A DNA stretch of 11,868 nt from Actinomycetes bacterium (GCA_021794705.1 JAJYQH010000147.1:1-11868), one strand, 5' to 3'. Counted from the stretch's first letter, positions 1 through 6,139 are shown. Translations and numbers: made by a program. The notes: generated by a model from the sequence alone, not told the origin.

Positions 1-217
1 GCAGTACTGGGGCGGTCCGCACACCTACCACGAGGAGCGTGGCCACCCCCGGCTGCGCATGCGGCACCTGCCGTTCGCTGTCACCCCCGCCATGCGCGAT
101 CGATGGCTCGCGCACATGCGGGACGCGGTCGACTCCCTGGCGCTCGATCCCGAGCTCGAGGCGCCGCTGTGGGAGTACCTCGAGGGCGCCGCCAACTTCA
201 TGGTCAACGCCGAGTAG
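1..217 (+). CDS. glbO: Truncated haemoglobin, group II (GlbO-like), C-terminal fragment
   Basis: The reading frame is open from base 2 and ends at TAG 215-217, giving the last 71 residues of a haem protein. The 5' part lies left of the window. The fragment opens with QYWGGPHTY and continues RGHPRLRMRHLPF, the E-F region of group II truncated haemoglobins. The His of RMRHLPF (codon 65-67) is the expected proximal haem ligand (F8). The Trp in RDRWLAHM matches the Trp at G8 that is conserved in group II and tunes ligand binding in mycobacterial trHbO. It ends ...EGAANFMVNAE, a normal C-terminus. Family role: cytoplasmic O2/NO binding or redox chemistry; the physiological role here is unknown. 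It is not obviously part of the pilus cluster, being separated from it by over 400 bp and hairpin structures. Confidence 0.93.
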   Translation, partial: QYWGGPHTYHEERGHPRLRMRHLPFAVTPAMRDRWLAHMRDAVDSLALDPELEAPLWEYLEGAANFMVNAE

Positions 218-277
218 CGCGAGGCGCCCCTCTCGAGCGGGCGGCATGATTCGCGCGACGATTCGCAGCGCCAACGG

Positions 278-292
278 CCGCGCTTTGCGCGG
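278..292 (+). terminator. GC hairpin after the globin gene (possible terminator)
   Basis: CCGCGC-TTT-GCGCGG forms a perfect 6-bp stem with a 3-nt loop, starting 60 bp past the globin stop. There is no U-tract. Intrinsic terminators without one are often proposed in high-GC actinobacteria, so function is uncertain. Confidence 0.4.
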
Positions 293-345
293 ATTGCACA
301 CACCGGGCGATGACGCCTCGAATCGTCCCACTTCCCATGAATTAC

Positions 346-366
346 TTCGCCCTTACTGGGCCCGAA
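346..366 (+). terminator. Weak bulged stem-loop
   Basis: TTCG-CCC (346-352) can pair with GGG (358-360) and CGAA (363-366), leaving a CC bulge and a TTACT loop. It is followed by AAG rather than a T-run. It could be a second terminator or an mRNA structure. Confidence 0.2.
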
Positions 367-540
367 AAGACGCATAATCCGACGCCCTTTAGGGAATTCC
401 CGAATCTGCCCCTGCGCAGTGCTGGATTAGCCGTCCAGGTCGCGCGTTCGTGCCACGGTCGCCCGGATGGCAAGCCGCGACGCCCCAGCCATTGTCGGCG
501 GACGCCATTCCCCGGGTGTGAATGTCTCGAACTCACACGT

Positions 541-549
541 CTGTCCACA
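541..549 (+). repeat. DnaA-box-like 9-mer upstream of the pilus operon
   Basis: CTGTCCACA differs from the actinobacterial DnaA box TTGTCCACA at the first base only. It lies 87 bp before the cpaB-like start codon and belongs to the eight-copy GTCCACA/TGTGGAC set described for tadB and the tadC-pilin gap. Confidence 0.4.
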
Positions 550-624
550 GCCCCTGACATTCGCCCCCCGATTTGACCCGTGGGTGTCCTAAAGTCCCGC
601 TTGCACAAGAGTTCGATGCGCAGC

Positions 625-630
625 GAAAGA
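625..630 (+). promoter_or_regulatory. Shine-Dalgarno-like site for the CpaB-like gene
   Basis: GAAAGA lies 5 nt before ATG 636 and supports that codon over the in-frame TTG at 573. The TTG would add 21 residues of unlikely sequence and has no SD. Confidence 0.45.
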
Positions 631-635
631 CAGCG

Positions 636-1322
636 ATGACCATCACGCAGCGACGCCTCCGGGGCGGCGTCGAGCAGCCGGGCGAACCCGGTTCGGGCGA
701 GCGGTTCGGCTCCCGGGCCGCCGACGTCCGGCTGAGGGCACGACGGAGCCCGCGGCTGATCGCCGTCGGCATCCTGCTCGCCTGTCTCGGTGGCCTCGGG
801 GGCGCCGCCCTCCTCTCGAGCTCCACCCACACGTCGTCGGTCGTGGTGATGGCCCGCTCGGTCGCCCGGGGAGACACGGTGCGGGCCACCGACCTGGGGG
901 TCGTGACCATCGGCCCGGCGCCCGGCGTCCTCACCATCCCCTCGGCCCAGCTGTCCCAGTTGGTCGGTCGCAGCGCCCGTGTCGACCTCCCCGAGGGATC
1001 GCTGCCCGGCCCCGCGGCGATCGGGGAGCTCACCGTGCCGGCCGATTACTCGCAACTGGGGCTCAAGCTCGAGGCCGGTCATGTCCCCGTGTCCGACCTG
1101 CCTCCCGGCACCGCGGTCCGGCTCGTCCCCGTGAGCGCAACGGCGTCCGACCCGGCGCCCGACGGGAACCCCATCAGCGCGGTCGTCGTGACGTCTCCCC
1201 AGTCGAGCGAGAGCGGCGGCTCCGTCGTCCTCGATGTCGCCGTCCGTGCCGACCAGGCGGTCACGGTCGCCAGGCTCGCCGCCCGCGGGCAACTGGCCGT
1301 CGTGCGGGAGGGCCGGCAATGA
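636..1322 (+). CDS. cpaB: SAF-domain CpaB/RcpC-like pilus assembly protein
   Basis: The protein is 228 aa. It has a charged cytoplasmic tail of about 40 residues ending in the basic run RLRARRSPR, one membrane segment at about 41-60, then an extracytoplasmic SAF domain at about 69-130 (VARGDTVRATDLG, then VGRSARVDLPEGSLP). A second beta-rich half (about 131-228) contains the typical DLPPGTAVRLVPV stretch. This architecture matches the SAF proteins that begin many actinobacterial Tad clusters. In Gram-negative systems CpaB/RcpC helps the secretin or modifies pilin; with no secretin here its role is more likely in the envelope near the pilus base (inference). ATG 636 is chosen on an SD-like GAAAGA and because the TTG 573 alternative adds implausible residues. 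The stop overlaps the next start as ATGA. Confidence 0.78.
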   Translation: MTITQRRLRGGVEQPGEPGSGERFGSRAADVRLRARRSPRLIAVGILLACLGGLGGAALLSSSTHTSSVVVMARSVARGDTVRATDLGVVTIGPAPGVLTIPSAQLSQLVGRSARVDLPEGSLPGPAAIGELTVPADYSQLGLKLEAGHVPVSDLPPGTAVRLVPVSATASDPAPDGNPISAVVVTSPQSSESGGSVVLDVAVRADQAVTVARLAARGQLAVVREGRQ

Positions 1323-2149
1323 GCCTCGTCGTGTGCTGCTCGTTCACGGGCGCGCCGGGCGTGACGACGACGGCCCTCGGGCTCGCCCTCGCCTGGCCGC
1401 GCGACGTGGTCCTCGCCGACTGCGACCGCGATCCGGCCCAGGTGATCGAGGCCGGTTACCTGCGCGGGGTCGACCTCGGCGGGAGGGGTCTCGCTCCCCT
1501 GGCGAGGGCCCACCGCGAGCGTCGCAGCCTGGGCGACGAACTGCCCAGCCAACTCGTCCCGCTGCAGGAGAACGGCTCGCGGGTCAGGCGCTTCCTGCCC
1601 GGCTTCGCGCATCCCGCGTCCGCCACCGTCTTCGCGCCGGTCTGGCCGGAATTCGCCGCGTCCCTTGCCGGGCTGTCCTCGCAGGGCACCGACGTCATCG
1701 TGGACGCCGGGCGCGTCGGCCGGGACGGGCTGCCGGCCGCCCTGCTCACCGAGGCCGACCTCGTCCTGGTCGTGCTGCGCAGCACGCTGCGCTCGCTGGC
1801 CGCCGCGCGGCTGCACCTGCTGACGTTGAGTGAGCAGGTCGCCGCGCTCGCGGCACCGGCCGAACTGGGGATCCTCCTCATCGGACCCGGCATGCCCTAC
1901 TCGGAGGCCGAGATCGGCGCCCATTTCGGGCTGCCCGTGATCGCCTCGATCAGCCACAACCCCCACGCCTCGGTGCTCACCGACGGCCGGCCCGAACCGC
2001 GTCGCTTCGGCGACGGGCCCCTCATGCGGTCCTACCGAACCGCCGCCGCGTCGCTGTCCAGCCGGCTGCTGCGGCGCGAGGCGGTGCTGGACGCCGGCAC
2101 CGCCAGCGACTGGGCGAGGATGACCGAGCCCATGGCGGTCCCCCGATGA
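1319..2149 (+). CDS. tadZ: TadZ/CpaE-like ParA/MinD-family protein with degenerate P-loop
   Basis: The protein is 276 aa. Its N-terminus has the MinD/ParA fold pattern: a strand, a P-loop-like turn GAPGVTTT (11-18), then DCDRDP (34-39), where these ATPases place the Asp-rich switch. DVIVDAG (125-131, Asp129) follows as the Walker B-like strand. The Walker A Lys residues of KGGxGKT are both missing, replaced by Ala/Val. Atypical ATPase domains are known in TadZ proteins, which localise the Tad machine to a pole or focus, so this is likely a localisation factor with weak or no ATP hydrolysis (inference). It lies between the SAF protein and the TadA ATPase, the usual tadZ position. Its start overlaps the upstream stop by 4 nt, with GGGAGGG (1306-1312) 6 nt ahead. 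It also overlaps tadA by 4 nt. Confidence 0.82.
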   Translation: MSLVVCCSFTGAPGVTTTALGLALAWPRDVVLADCDRDPAQVIEAGYLRGVDLGGRGLAPLARAHRERRSLGDELPSQLVPLQENGSRVRRFLPGFAHPASATVFAPVWPEFAASLAGLSSQGTDVIVDAGRVGRDGLPAALLTEADLVLVVLRSTLRSLAAARLHLLTLSEQVAALAAPAELGILLIGPGMPYSEAEIGAHFGLPVIASISHNPHASVLTDGRPEPRRFGDGPLMRSYRTAAASLSSRLLRREAVLDAGTASDWARMTEPMAVPR

Positions 2150-3615
2150 GCGTGCCCAACCTCACCCGCGACCTCGCCGACCTCCCCCGGCACCGGTTCG
2201 CCGACCTCGGAGTCGCCGGGCCCGCGCCCGATGTCGCGACGGCGCTCGAGCCCGGCGACCGGCCACGCGGACGCGGCGACGTGCCGGCGTCCCGAGGCAC
2301 CGGCGTCGGCTGGGACCTCGTCGTCCGCCTGCGGCGCCTCGCCAGCGAGGAGATCACCGCGGCCGGTGCCGCCTACGCGGCCGAGCACCAGCGACCGATG
2401 GCACCCGACGACCGTCGCGCGCTCGGACGCAGCATCATCCGTCGGGTGGTGCGCCATCACGCCGAAGCGCTGGTCACCCAGGGGCAGGCGCTGTGGCCGC
2501 TCGAACTCGAACACGCCCACGCGACCGCCGTCGACAACGCGATCTTCGGCTACGGCCGGCTGCAGCCGCTGTTCGAGATCCCGACCGCCGAGAACATCGA
2601 GATCCACGGGTTCGACTCCGTGGTCGTCCAGCACGGCGATGGCCACCGCGAGGCCCATCCTCCGGTCGCCGACAGCGACGAGGAGCTCGTCGAGGCGATC
2701 CGGTTCCTGGGCGAGACCACGACGCCCACCCGGCCCTTCGACGATGCCCACCCCATGATGACGATGGCCCTCGGGGCCAGGTTCCGGCTGCACGCCATCG
2801 GGTTCGGACTCTCGTACCGGCCGAGCGTCGTCATCCGGCAGCACATCCTCACCGCGATCTCCCTGCACGACCTGGCGGCGGGCGGCATGATGCCCCCGGA
2901 GGTCGCCCGTCTGCTGCACGACTGCGTGCTCGCCCGCAAGTCGATGGTGGTGTCGGGCGACCAGGGGGCAGGAAAGACCACTCTTCTTCGTGGTCTCATC
3001 GCGGCCATCCCGCACACCGAGCGCTTCGGCACCCTCGAGACCGACTACGAGCTGCTCACCCACCTGCTCCCCGGACGCCGCAACATCCTCGCCCTCCAGG
3101 CGAAGACCGGAGTGGGTGAACTGCACGAGGGACGCAGCCTCGGCGAGTACTCCGTCGCCGACCTCATCCCCGAAACCCTTCGGCAGAACCTGAGCCGGCT
3201 GGTCGTGGGCGAGGTGCGGGGCAGCGAGGCCGGGGCGATGTTCGAGGCGATGCAGTCCGGCCAGGGAACGTTGAGCACCACCCACTCGCACTCGGCGGCG
3301 TCCACCATCGACCGGCTGGCCTCGCGGGTAGCCCAGGGTGGAGTGCTCACCGTCGCCGAGGCGTACCGGCAGATCGCGCACAACATCCACGTGCTCGTGC
3401 ACGTGAAGCTCGACGACGACACCTGGCGCGGAGGCATCCGCCGGCGCTACGTGTCGGAGATCCGGGTACTGACCGGGGCGATGGAGGGCGAGCGGCCGGT
3501 CACGCACCTCGCCTACCACGCCGGGTCACCCGGACGCCCCGCCGAGTTGCATCCGTATCCGCCGCTCGAGGAGGAACTCGGCGAGTTCCGCGGGGTGTGG
3601 GAGCGCGCGTCATGA
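2146..3615 (+). CDS. tadA: TadA/CpaF-type pilus assembly ATPase
   Basis: This 489-aa protein is a full-length secretion-superfamily ATPase of the CpaF/TadA group, the cytoplasmic hexameric motor for Flp pilus assembly. The first ~100 residues are a variable Pro/Arg-rich extension plus helical segments. The N-terminal domain contains the family signature FGYGRLQPLFEIPTAENIEIHG. The C-terminal motor domain has Walker A GDQGAGKTT (271-279, Lys277), an Asp-box area around LETDYELLTH, Walker B RLVVGEVRG (catalytic-type Glu356) and the His box STTHSHSA (377-384). All motor motifs look intact, so it should be active. It starts at ATG 2146 in an ATGA overlap with tadZ and ends in an ATGA overlap with tadB. 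An active TadA beside a degenerate TadZ suggests energy comes from this protein. Confidence 0.95.
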   Translation: MSVPNLTRDLADLPRHRFADLGVAGPAPDVATALEPGDRPRGRGDVPASRGTGVGWDLVVRLRRLASEEITAAGAAYAAEHQRPMAPDDRRALGRSIIRRVVRHHAEALVTQGQALWPLELEHAHATAVDNAIFGYGRLQPLFEIPTAENIEIHGFDSVVVQHGDGHREAHPPVADSDEELVEAIRFLGETTTPTRPFDDAHPMMTMALGARFRLHAIGFGLSYRPSVVIRQHILTAISLHDLAAGGMMPPEVARLLHDCVLARKSMVVSGDQGAGKTTLLRGLIAAIPHTERFGTLETDYELLTHLLPGRRNILALQAKTGVGELHEGRSLGEYSVADLIPETLRQNLSRLVVGEVRGSEAGAMFEAMQSGQGTLSTTHSHSAASTIDRLASRVAQGGVLTVAEAYRQIAHNIHVLVHVKLDDDTWRGGIRRRYVSEIRVLTGAMEGERPVTHLAYHAGSPGRPAELHPYPPLEEELGEFRGVWERAS

Positions 3616-4487
3616 CCGCCGCGGTCGGGGCACTGAGCGGACTTCTCCTCGTGGTCGGGCTGTTCGTCCTTGCCGTGGGGCTGCGGCGCCGACCTGTCGC
3701 ACTGCTCACCGCTCCGTCCACAGCCTCGTCCACAGGTCTGTGGACGAGGGGGCGCCGGTGGTGGACGGGGCGCACCGCGACGGAGCGGCGCCTGTGGACG
3801 ATCGGCGTCGCGGGCGGGGTGGTGGCCCTCGCCGTCACCCGGTGGCCGGTGTCGGTCATCGCCGTCCCCGTCGTCGTGGCGGTCGTGCCGGGGCTGCTGC
3901 GCACGCCTCCCAACACCGAGCTCGAGGTCCTCGAGGCGCTCGATCGGTGGGTTCGGTTGCTCACCGGATCGCTGCCCACCGGCAAGTCGATCCCGGACGC
4001 CATCCGGGCCACCGCCCGACAGGTGCCCGACCGCCTCGCCGGCCCGGTCGGCCTGCTCGTCGCCCGGCTCAACGACCGGTGGCGGGCGGGCGACGCGCTC
4101 CGGGCCTTCGCCGACGACCTCGCGACCGCCGACTCGGACGCCGTCGTGGCGGCACTCATCCTCGCCGCCGACCGCGGCGGGCGCGGTGCGACGACGACGC
4201 TGCAGGAGCTCGCCGAGTCCATTCAGGACCGCATCCGCGCGCTGCGGGAGGTCGAGTCGGAACGCGAGAAGCCACGCATCGTCGTGCGCCAGGTCACCGG
4301 CATCACGGTCGTGGTCCTCGCTCTGGTCGCGGTCATCAACCCCGGGTACTTCGGTGCCCTGGCCCAGCCCGTCGGGCAACTCGTCGTGCTGGGCTGCGTG
4401 GCGGTTGAGCTCGGCTCGCTGGCGCTGCTGCGACGCCGGGCCGCCCCCCGGCCCCGCGCCCGCATCCTGTCCACCGCGGGGGCCTGA
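3612..4487 (+). CDS. tadB: TadB-like T2SSF-domain membrane protein
   Basis: The protein is 291 aa. Membrane segments are predicted at about 8-24, 63-94 (one long or two short), 229-245 and 253-274. A cytoplasmic type II secretion F domain spans about 108-228, containing LLTGSLPTGKSIPDAIRATA and AADRGGRGATTTLQELAESI, a pattern typical of TadB. With TadC it forms the inner-membrane platform on which TadA acts. The start is ATG 3612, overlapping the tadA stop (ATGA), with GGGAG 8 nt before it. The loop between segments 1 and 2 (residues about 35-64) is Trp/Arg-rich and is where four DnaA-box-like 9-mers and a long palindrome fall in the DNA. That loop is poorly conserved in the family, so the DNA is freer to carry a second signal. 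The next gene starts 1 nt after the stop. Confidence 0.9.
   Translation: MTAAVGALSGLLLVVGLFVLAVGLRRRPVALLTAPSTASSTGLWTRGRRWWTGRTATERRLWTIGVAGGVVALAVTRWPVSVIAVPVVVAVVPGLLRTPPNTELEVLEALDRWVRLLTGSLPTGKSIPDAIRATARQVPDRLAGPVGLLVARLNDRWRAGDALRAFADDLATADSDAVVAALILAADRGGRGATTTLQELAESIQDRIRALREVESEREKPRIVVRQVTGITVVVLALVAVINPGYFGALAQPVGQLVVLGCVAVELGSLALLRRRAAPRPRARILSTAGA
3714..3801. repeat. Cluster of four DnaA-box-like 9-mers inside tadB
   Basis: Within 88 bp: CCGTCCACA (3714-3722), TCGTCCACA (3726-3734), and the same 9-mer on the minus strand, read as TGTGGACGA, at 3739-3747 and 3793-3801. Each keeps the TCCACA core of actinobacterial DnaA boxes (TTGTCCACA), with pyrimidines at the first two positions. 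Two of the sites encode Leu-Trp-Thr in tadB, which explains single copies but not the inverted ones. Confidence 0.45.
3724..3749. repeat. Perfect 12-bp-arm palindrome in the tadB coding region
   Basis: The left arm CCTCGTCCACAG (3724-3735) and right arm CTGTGGACGAGG (3738-3749) are exact reverse complements around a GT centre. The arms contain two head-to-head TCGTCCACA boxes. A 2-bp centre disfavours a simple RNA hairpin loop and suits a dyad protein-binding site, though RNA pairing with a slightly larger loop is possible. Confidence 0.7.
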
Positions 4488-4488
4488 C

Positions 4489-5397
4489 ATGCCGGCGTCC
4501 CTCGATCTGCTCACGTGGGCCGTCCTCAGCGGCATGGCCGTGGCCGCGGGCCTCACCCTCGTCCTCGTCGGGAGCGCCCGCCGCACGCCCCGCCTGTCCG
4601 ACGCGCTGAGCGCGCTGGACGCCGCCCCGCCCCGGCCGGTGGGGGTCGCGGATCTCGGGGGGAGCGACGAGTGGGACGCCCGGCTCGGGCGCTGGGCCTA
4701 CACCCACGCCCACCTGCCCGTCTCGGACGGGACCTGGCGGCGGCTGCAGCTCAGCGGGCGCGGAGTCGGCGAGTTCCTCGCCGAGAAGCTCATTCTCGCG
4801 GTCTCGGGGGCGGCCGCCCCCCAACTGGCGGCCGCGGTCGCCTCCCTGCTGGGGGTTCGGCTGGCGATGGTCCCGGTCGGCGCCTCGCTGCTGCTCGCCG
4901 CCGCCGGCTACCTCTGGCCGACGCTGCGGCTCCGCCGGGGTGAGCACGCGACGCACGAGCAGGCCCGTCACGCCATCCTCACCCTCTTCGACCTGGTGAC
5001 CCTCGAACGCCTCGCGAACCAGTCGGCCATCGCCGCCCTCGAGTCGGCCGCCGGGCTCAGCGACGCGCTCGTCTTCCGGCGGATCCGCCAGGTCGCCGAC
5101 AGGGCACGCCTCGAGCAACGCGCCCCGTGGTCAGACCTTCGGGCCCTCGCCGACGAGCTCTCCCTCCCCGAGATCTCCGACCTGTGCGACGTCCTGCAAC
5201 TGGACGAGCAGGGCGCGGCCCTGGCCGGAAGCCTCCGCGCACGGGTGAAGGAACTGCGCGGTGCCGACCTCCTGCGCGAGAAGACACGGGCCCAGCGGGC
5301 GGCGGAGTCGATGACCGTGTGGATGGTCATCCCGAGCCTCGTCCTCGGTGTCCTGCTCATCGCGCCACCGCTGCTCAAGCTCGGCGGCACCGGCTGA
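4489..5397 (+). CDS. tadC: TadC-like T2SSF-domain membrane protein
   Basis: The protein is 302 aa. Membrane segments are predicted at about 8-28, 102-121, 124-143 and 276-295. The T2SSF domain lies at about 164-275: ILTLFDLVTLERLANQSAIA, then the ALADELSLPEISDLCDVLQ and EKTRAQRAAESMTVWMVIP blocks typical of TadC. It partners TadB in the platform complex. The frame stays open far upstream inside tadB, but ATG 4489, one base past the tadB stop, gives the usual TadC length and a proper first membrane helix, so it is chosen. Only a G-rich stretch serves as SD, so translation is probably coupled to tadB. It is the last gene before a 169-bp gap that separates the machine genes from the pilin genes. 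Confidence 0.9.
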   Translation: MPASLDLLTWAVLSGMAVAAGLTLVLVGSARRTPRLSDALSALDAAPPRPVGVADLGGSDEWDARLGRWAYTHAHLPVSDGTWRRLQLSGRGVGEFLAEKLILAVSGAAAPQLAAAVASLLGVRLAMVPVGASLLLAAAGYLWPTLRLRRGEHATHEQARHAILTLFDLVTLERLANQSAIAALESAAGLSDALVFRRIRQVADRARLEQRAPWSDLRALADELSLPEISDLCDVLQLDEQGAALAGSLRARVKELRGADLLREKTRAQRAAESMTVWMVIPSLVLGVLLIAPPLLKLGGTG

Positions 5398-5411
5398 CGC
5401 CACCGGTCGCC

Positions 5412-5477
5412 TGTGGACGAGTGGCATTCCCGGCCCTCGCCTGTGGACACCCGAGCCGCACGCCGGCGGCGTCCACA
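5412..5477. repeat. Three regularly spaced DnaA-box-like motifs between tadC and the pilin gene
   Basis: TGTGGAC occurs at 5412-5418 and 5442-5448, as part of an exact 12-bp direct repeat TCGCCTGTGGAC at 5407 and 5437, 30 bp apart. Its inverse GTCCACA follows at 5471-5477. Spacings of 30 and 29 bp put the sites near the same DNA face (about three turns). They fill the first half of the gap before the flp-type gene and could be an operator for pilin expression. Confidence 0.5.
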
Positions 5478-5550
5478 CACTCCAGGCGACATCGACGATC
5501 CGTCCTCCGGCACCGGCCGAAGGTCACCCACCCGCACCGCAACCCCACCA

Positions 5551-5560
5551 GAGGAAGGAA
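5551..5560 (+). promoter_or_regulatory. Strong ribosome binding site of the pilin gene
   Basis: GAGGAAGGAA places AAGGA 7 nt before ATG 5567. It is the best SD in the window, fits a highly expressed pilin, and fixes the start within a frame that is open well upstream. Confidence 0.75.
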
Positions 5561-5566
5561 CCAGAG

Positions 5567-5758
5567 ATGCTCGACCACCTCACCACCCAGGCGATCCGTC
5601 TGCGCCACGCGCTCACCCCGCGCTCCGTCCGCGGGTCCCACGAGCGGGGACTCTCCCAGTCCACCGAGAACGCGATCCTTCTGGCGGGGGCGGTGACGAT
5701 CGCTCTCATCGTCATCAGCGCGATCACCGCCTATGTCACCAAGCACCTGCCCAACTGA
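5567..5758 (+). CDS. flp: Flp-type pilin precursor
   Basis: The 63-aa product has the size and plan of a Tad pilus subunit: a charged leader of 28 residues ending in SHERG, then a hydrophobic helix (about 36-57, AILLAGAVTIALIVISAITA) and a short polar tail. A prepilin peptidase cut is expected after Gly28, giving LSQSTENAILL. Flp pilins normally have Glu at +5 of the mature chain (as in G|xxxxEY); here Glu34 falls at +6 and the usual Tyr is Asn. The gene has the strongest SD in the window and follows a 169-bp gap likely to hold its own promoter, so it may be made in excess over the machine genes. The assignment rests on size, helix and position; sequence identity to characterised Flp is not obvious. 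Confidence 0.75.
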   Translation: MLDHLTTQAIRLRHALTPRSVRGSHERGLSQSTENAILLAGAVTIALIVISAITAYVTKHLPN

Positions 5759-5763
5759 TCCCC

Positions 5764-6138
5764 ATGCCGCGGCACCAGCTCCCCCGTCACACTGACCGCG
5801 GGCTCAGCGAATCGGTGCAATGGACGCTGCTCGCCACCACCACCGTGTTTCTCCTCGTCGCGGCCGTTCAGACCGCGATCGTCCTGCATGCGCGCTCGGT
5901 GGTGGCCAACGCGGCCCTCGCCGCGGCCGAGGCCCGGGCGCTCCTCGGCGCATCCGGCGACTCCGCTGTCGGGGCGGCCCGCACCGTCGCCTCCCAGTCG
6001 GGCCTCACCTCGGTCACGGTCACCAGTTCGCTGGAGCCGACCCTCGTCACCGTGACTGTGACCAGTCCCGTTCCCGTCCTCGTCGGCCTCGGCCCGCGGC
6101 AGGTGAGCGCCACGGCCACCGTTCCCCGGGAGCCCTGA
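5764..6138 (+). CDS. TadE-like pseudopilin (divergent)
   Basis: The protein is 124 aa: a short basic leader (MPRHQLPRHTDRG), one hydrophobic segment at about 20-42, then a soluble extracytoplasmic domain rich in Ala, Ser, Thr and Val (VTVTSSLEPTLVTVTVTSP). Post-helix ARSVVANAALAAAEARAL resembles the TadE helix region. The leader motif RGLSES closely matches RGLSQS of the preceding pilin, suggesting both are substrates of one prepilin peptidase. Glu at +5 of a Gly13 cut is absent (Val18, then Gln19). ATG 5764 is 5 nt after the pilin stop with no clear SD, so translation is probably coupled. It is likely a minor pilin or pseudopilin; TadF or a generic helical secreted protein is the alternative. 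Confidence 0.65.
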   Translation: MPRHQLPRHTDRGLSESVQWTLLATTTVFLLVAAVQTAIVLHARSVVANAALAAAEARALLGASGDSAVGAARTVASQSGLTSVTVTSSLEPTLVTVTVTSPVPVLVGLGPRQVSATATVPREP

Positions 6139-6139
6139 C

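Larger units (their letters stand above)
218..635. other. 418-bp intergenic region between globin and pilus cluster
   Basis: I see no convincing gene here. The open frames across it are shadows without recognisable protein character. It contains a tight GC hairpin (278-292), a bulged stem near 346-366, two overlapping short palindromes (CCCTTTAGGG at 385-394 and GGGAATTCCC at 392-401), a -10-like CATAAT at 373-378 without a matching -35, an inverted repeat GTGTGA/TCACAC (516-538), a DnaA-box-like CTGTCCACA (541-549) and TTGACC (573-578) followed by TAAAGT (590-595). Bases 340-405 are clearly more AT-rich than the flanks. The region probably carries the globin terminator and the promoter or operator of the pilus operon, but no complete promoter can be assigned. 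Confidence 0.6.

Noticed and set aside
517..537. CRP/GlxR operator
   Set aside because: The half-sites match but the 11-bp spacer does not fit the 6-bp spacing required by the family; kept only as an unexplained inverted repeat.
310..576. 88-codon plus-strand open frame in the globin-pilus gap
   Set aside because: It has no SD, hydrophobic core, motif or codon bias typical of the neighbours, and it spans hairpins and inverted repeats.
573..635. TTG start for the CpaB-like protein
   Set aside because: It would add 21 residues without an SD, and the TTG is part of a TTGACC hexamer that is more likely a promoter element.
3670..4488. Upstream in-frame extension of tadC through tadB
   Set aside because: The extension is low-complexity Ser/Pro/Arg sequence overlapping tadB, whose T2SSF domain is clear; ATG 4489 gives the normal TadC length.
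3714..5477. A full origin of replication based on the DnaA-box-like motifs
   Set aside because: There is no dnaA/dnaN context, no AT-rich unwinding region and the boxes are scattered in pilus genes; a titration or regulatory role is the most that can be suggested.
5348..5566. Upstream extensions of the pilin (from 5348) and TadE-like (from 5413) frames
   Set aside because: They lack SD sites and protein character; the strong SD before ATG 5567 and the pilin-like leader fix the real start, and ATG 5764 gives a proper leader for the next gene.
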